Shown: positions 60,977 to 64,000 of the stretch, in pieces
How positions within the stretch are numbered: position 1 is the first letter of the stretch
Layout: the number at the start of each line of letters is the position of its first letter
Source: Geomonas propionica
Lineage (GTDB): Bacteria > Desulfobacterota > Desulfuromonadia > Geobacterales > Geobacteraceae
Reading direction: 5' to 3'
Length of the DNA stretch: 64,000 nucleotides
Assembly: GCF_016458235.1 (NCBI RefSeq)
Contig: NZ_JAEMHK010000003.1
Span: 62,001 to 126,000 of the forward strand
Notes under the pieces: generated by a model
Told to the model about the DNA's origin: nothing
What the model saw: the letters and a program-made list of their open reading frames with translations, nothing else
The model's database searches: none
Position numbers and translations under genes: made by a program

Positions 60977-61588
60977 TTATTCCGGGGACTGGGCGCGCTT
61001 GCCGCGCTGCAGGCGGACGTACACGGCGATGATCACCGCGCTGACGACGAGGACGCCGATGAGCGCCTGATGCGAGTAGCGCATGATCAGCTCCTGGTTG
61101 GAGCCGATGAAGTAGCCGATGAAGGTGAGCACGGTGACCCAGATGCCGGCGCCGAGCAGGGTGTAGAGCGAGAACTTGACGTGGTTCATGCCGGCGAGGC
61201 CTGCCGGGAGCGAGATCAGGTGGCGCACCACCGGCAGGAGCCTGCCGATGAAGGTCGAGATCTCGCCGTGGTCCTTGAAGAAGCGCTCCACCTTGGCGAA
61301 CTTCTCCTCGGTGATGAATACGTACTTGCCGTACTTCAGCAACAGTGGACGCCCGAGGTAGTGGGCCGCGAAATAGTTGGCGTAGGCGCCGATCAGGCTC
61401 CCCACGGTGCCGCTGACGATGGCCACGACCATGTTCATCTGCCCCTGCTGGGCCAGGTACCCGGCCGGCGGCATCACCAGTTCGCTGGGGATGGGGAAGA
61501 CGGAGCTCTCAAGGGCCATCAGGAGAAAGATCCCGGGATACCCCATCGCTCCTATGGTTTCGACCAGCCACTGTACCGCTGCATGCAT
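60977..61588 (-). CDS. DedA-family membrane protein
   Basis: A 203-residue polytopic protein of the DedA/SNARE-associated family. Marks are ESSVFPIPSELVMPPAGYLAQQG near residue 28, SLIGAYANYFAAHYLGRPLLLKYGKY near 62, and the conserved FIGRLLPVVRHLISLPAGLAGMNHVKFSLYTLLGAGIWV near 110. DedA proteins take part in lipid carrier (undecaprenyl phosphate or phospholipid) flipping and membrane homeostasis. It is divergent from the pyrophosphatase gene and stands alone on the minus strand. The exact substrate is unknown. Confidence 0.92.
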   Translation of the reverse strand: MHAAVQWLVETIGAMGYPGIFLLMALESSVFPIPSELVMPPAGYLAQQGQMNMVVAIVSGTVGSLIGAYANYFAAHYLGRPLLLKYGKYVFITEEKFAKVERFFKDHGEISTFIGRLLPVVRHLISLPAGLAGMNHVKFSLYTLLGAGIWVTVLTFIGYFIGSNQELIMRYSHQALIGVLVVSAVIIAVYVRLQRGKRAQSPE

Positions 61589-61733
61589 GCCTTACTCTCC
61601 TTTATCGCTTTCTTTGCCGGCGCCATTCTATACGGCGTGCGCCAAAAAAACGACTAATTTAATATTTTTCCGTCTCGTGCTGGGGCGTCAGGGGGGAGCC
61701 CCGACCCTGAGCGGGACGCAAACGAAAGGAAAC

Positions 61734-63380
61734 ATGGACAAGCAGATCTTCGTTATCGGCCACAGAAACCCGGACACCGACTCGATCGCCTCGGCCCTCG
61801 CCTACGCCCATCTGAAGCGGGCGCTAGGGAACGAGCGGGTCACCGCCGCCATGGCCGGCAACCTGAACCCCCAGACCACCTGGCTCCTGGGGCGGCTCGG
61901 CATCGAGGCGCCGTTGTACCTGGCCGACGTGCACCCCAAGGTGCGCGACGTGATCCAGCGCACCCCGATCACCGTGGCCGCGGACGCGCCGCTTTTGACC
62001 GCGCTGGAGCAGTTCCACCACAGCTCCATCAGGGTTCTTCCCGTGCTGGACGCCGCCGGCGTGCCCAAGGGGGTCATCCCGCTGAGAAAGATCGCCGAAC
62101 GCTCGCTGGTGACCGGCGCCGACTCGCTGCGCCTGGTCTCCGCCTCGCTCGCCTCGCTGGCCGCTTGCCTCACCGGGAGCTTCCTCTCCGGCAGCCCCGA
62201 CGCCGCCGTCGAGAGCCTGAACCTCTTCGTCGGGGCCATGGCCGAGGAATCCTTCGTGGACCGGATCTCCGGCTTCGATCCAGCGACGCTGGTGGTCGTG
62301 ACCGGCGACCGCACCTCGATCCAGAAGGCCTCCATTGAGCGTGGCGTGCGCCTGCTGGTGGTGACCGGCGGCCTTGCCGTCGCCGAGGAGGTGGTGCGCC
62401 TGGCGCAGTCGCGCGGGGTGGCGCTTATATCCACGCCGCTGGACACGGCCGCCACCGTTTCCCGGGCCCGCCTGGCCACCCCGGCGCTGGAGCTGGCCGT
62501 TGCCAACTTCGAGAGTGTGTCGGTGGGCGAGCCGCTTGGACGGCTGCGGGACAAGCTGCTGCACTCGGGCGAGAGCGCGGTGCTGGCGCTCGAGGAGGAC
62601 GGCACCCTGGCCGGCGTCGCCACCAAGTCCTCACTGTTCGCGCCGCTCCCCTACGCCCTGATCCTCGTGGACCACAACGAGCTCTCCCAGTCGGTGCCTG
62701 GCGCCGAGGACCTGGAGATCCTCGAGGTGATCGACCACCACAAGCTGGGGAACCCGCCAACCAGCAACCCGATCCCCTTCATCACCGCGCCGGTCGGCAG
62801 CACCTGCACCATCGTCGCCTCCCTGTATGAGGATCACGAGGTGGAGCCCCCTGCGCAGATCGCCGCGCTCCTTTTGGCCGGTATCCTCTCAGACACCGTC
62901 ATCCTCAAGTCCCCGACCACCACGGCCCGGGACCGCGCCACCGTGGCGCGCCTTGCCGCCGTCGCCGGGCTGGACTGGGAGGCGTTCGGCGCCGAGATCT
63001 TCGCCGCCTCCGGGGCGCTCTCCGGCTACGGCAGCCCCGAGCGCGTCGTTGGCTCGGACTTCAAGCTCTTCAGCCAGGGCGAGCTCAACTTCGGCGTGGG
63101 ACAGGTCGAGGTGTTCGGCTTTGCAGAGTTCAACGAGATGAAAGCGGAACTGCGCCAGGCGCTCGCGGCGCGGCGCGAGAAGGAGGGGCTGGAACTTGCC
63201 GGCCTCATGGTTACCGACATCTCCAGCGAGAGCACCATGTTCATGATGGAAGGGGGGCAGGCCTTTACCCGTTTCATGGGTTACCCGCAGCCCGAACCCC
63301 ATATCTTCGAGATGAAGGGCGTCATGTCGCGCAAGAAGCAGCTGGTGCCGCACATGATCAAGGTTCTGGGAGGTCGCTAG
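61734..63380 (+). CDS. ppaC: Manganese-dependent family II inorganic pyrophosphatase with CBS and DRTGG domains
   Basis: A 548-residue soluble pyrophosphatase. The catalytic DHH domain is split: IGHRNPDTDSIASALAYAHL at the start, and VDHNELSQSVPGAEDLEILEVIDHHKLGN near residue 320. Between them lie two CBS domains and a DRTGG domain (about residues 70-310), the regulatory cassette of CBS-PPases, which bind AMP, ADP or diadenosine polyphosphates. The C-terminal DHHA2 domain ends RKKQLVPHMIKVLGGR. Start ATG 61734 has AAAGGA just upstream; the longer frame from 61407 is antisense to dedA and rejected. The methionine synthase gene starts directly after its stop codon. Confidence 0.93.
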   Translation: MDKQIFVIGHRNPDTDSIASALAYAHLKRALGNERVTAAMAGNLNPQTTWLLGRLGIEAPLYLADVHPKVRDVIQRTPITVAADAPLLTALEQFHHSSIRVLPVLDAAGVPKGVIPLRKIAERSLVTGADSLRLVSASLASLAACLTGSFLSGSPDAAVESLNLFVGAMAEESFVDRISGFDPATLVVVTGDRTSIQKASIERGVRLLVVTGGLAVAEEVVRLAQSRGVALISTPLDTAATVSRARLATPALELAVANFESVSVGEPLGRLRDKLLHSGESAVLALEEDGTLAGVATKSSLFAPLPYALILVDHNELSQSVPGAEDLEILEVIDHHKLGNPPTSNPIPFITAPVGSTCTIVASLYEDHEVEPPAQIAALLLAGILSDTVILKSPTTTARDRATVARLAAVAGLDWEAFGAEIFAASGALSGYGSPERVVGSDFKLFSQGELNFGVGQVEVFGFAEFNEMKAELRQALAARREKEGLELAGLMVTDISSESTMFMMEGGQAFTRFMGYPQPEPHIFEMKGVMSRKKQLVPHMIKVLGGR

Positions 63381-64000
63381 ATGAAGAAGTTCCTGGATCG
63401 GGTCGCGCAAGGGGTATTGATCGGCGACGGGGCCATCGGCACCATGCTTTACGCCAAGGGAGTGGCGCCTGAGGCCAACTTTGAGCACCTGAACCTGGTG
63501 CGCCCCGAGTTGGTGCTGGAGCTGCACCGCGAGTACTTGGCTGCCGGCGCACAGGTCATCGAGACCAACACCTTCGGTGCCAACTGCGCCAAGCTCTCCG
63601 CCATAGGTCTGGGCGGCAAGGTCGCCGAGATCAACCGGAAGGGCGCGGAATTAGCCAGGAGCGCGGCGGGCGGGCAGGACGTGTTCGTGGCCGGCTCCAT
63701 CGGTCCCTTGGGGCGCGGCAAGAGCGAACTGTCGCAGGAGCAGATCGCCGACTGTTTCCAGGTCCAATCAGCGGCACTGGCCGAGGGTGGGGTGGATCTC
63801 CTGATCCTGGAGACCTTCTCCGAACTGGACGAACTCTTGACCGCGTTGGCGGCAGCCAAGGAGACCGGGCTTCCCGTGGTGGCAAACCTCGCTTTTGGCG
63901 AGGGAGGGCGGCTGCCGGGCGGGACCTCCGCCGAGGGGGCCGCGCGTGCGCTCGCCGCCGCCGGTGCCGATGTCGTGGGCGCCAATTGCGGTGCCGGTCC
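63381..64000 (+). CDS. Homocysteine S-methyltransferase-domain protein (MetH-like), N-terminal part
   Basis: The window ends inside this gene; about 206 residues are seen. The start ATG 63381 follows the TAG of the pyrophosphatase directly, so translation is coupled. The homocysteine-binding barrel is clear: LIGDGAIGTMLYAKGV near residue 12, VIETNTFGANCAKLS near 60, GSIGPLGRG near 105, LLILETFSELDELL near 135, and VVGANCGAG at the end, which holds the first zinc-binding cysteine. It transfers a methyl group to homocysteine. Whether it continues as cobalamin-dependent MetH or as a methyltransferase/methylenetetrahydrofolate reductase fusion cannot be told from what is present. Confidence 0.88.
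   Translation, partial: MKKFLDRVAQGVLIGDGAIGTMLYAKGVAPEANFEHLNLVRPELVLELHREYLAAGAQVIETNTFGANCAKLSAIGLGGKVAEINRKGAELARSAAGGQDVFVAGSIGPLGRGKSELSQEQIADCFQVQSAALAEGGVDLLILETFSELDELLTALAAAKETGLPVVANLAFGEGGRLPGGTSAEGAARALAAAGADVVGANCGAG

Overview
The window is a gene-dense, GC-rich stretch of a chromosome from a Geobacter-like bacterium (class Desulfuromonadia, probably the Citrifermentans/Geomonas side of Geobacteraceae). This placement is inferred from gene content: a 12-haem periplasmic cytochrome, a gspC-to-gspN type II secretion operon, futalosine-pathway menaquinone genes, a membrane H+-pyrophosphatase, RpoH and CIRCE control together, and short palindromic intergenic repeats of a kind often seen in that group. 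I see no rRNA, tRNA, CRISPR array, prophage or insertion sequence. Most of the region looks like ordinary vertically inherited chromosome.

Layout. 0-7.4 kb: methylmalonyl-CoA mutase catalytic subunit and a two-gene biotin-dependent acyl-CoA carboxylase (a propionyl-CoA to succinyl-CoA route), with a small zinc-ribbon gene between them. 7.9-12 kb: larA-glcD-glcF, a lactate racemase plus D-2-hydroxyacid oxidase module. 12.3-18.6 kb: H+-pumping pyrophosphatase, glycogen synthase, a Ste24-type membrane protease, and a secreted protein with two OB-like domains. 18.7-24.4 kb: clpB, an acidic unknown, ilvE, and rpoH under a textbook CIRCE operator. 24.4-35.6 kb: envelope and small genes (SurA-like foldase, plsY, MauE-type protein with rhodanese, lpxH, a penicillin-binding protein, YihY, YtxH, DUF948), the dodecahaem cytochrome, and part of a polar amino acid ABC transporter.

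35.7-46.9 kb: a complete type II secretion operon on the minus strand (C-D-E-F-G-H-I-J-K-L-M-N), with a palindromic repeat between gspG and gspH. 47.4-49.2 kb: mqnB and mqnD. 49.3-54.2 kb: a five-PAS membrane sensor without an output domain, an RlpA-like protein, and a large secreted TPR protein. 54.5-58.8 kb: hsp20-lon-thiL, with yjbQ convergent. 58.8-64 kb: a small TPR protein, folK, a metal-binding membrane peptide, transaldolase, DedA, a CBS-domain family II pyrophosphatase, and the start of a cobalamin-type methionine synthase gene cut by the window edge.

How they work together. The heat-shock genes form a visible circuit: HrcA/CIRCE probably represses rpoH, and a sigma-32-like promoter precedes clpB; hsp20 and lon belong to the same functional group, although I found no clear sigma-32 box in front of them. 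The best leads outside known annotation are two candidate leaderless genes (lpxH, folK), an upstream ORF overlapping the carboxyltransferase start, several families of short tandem or palindromic intergenic repeats, and the output-less PAS protein. I did not find a convincing wholly new multi-gene system.
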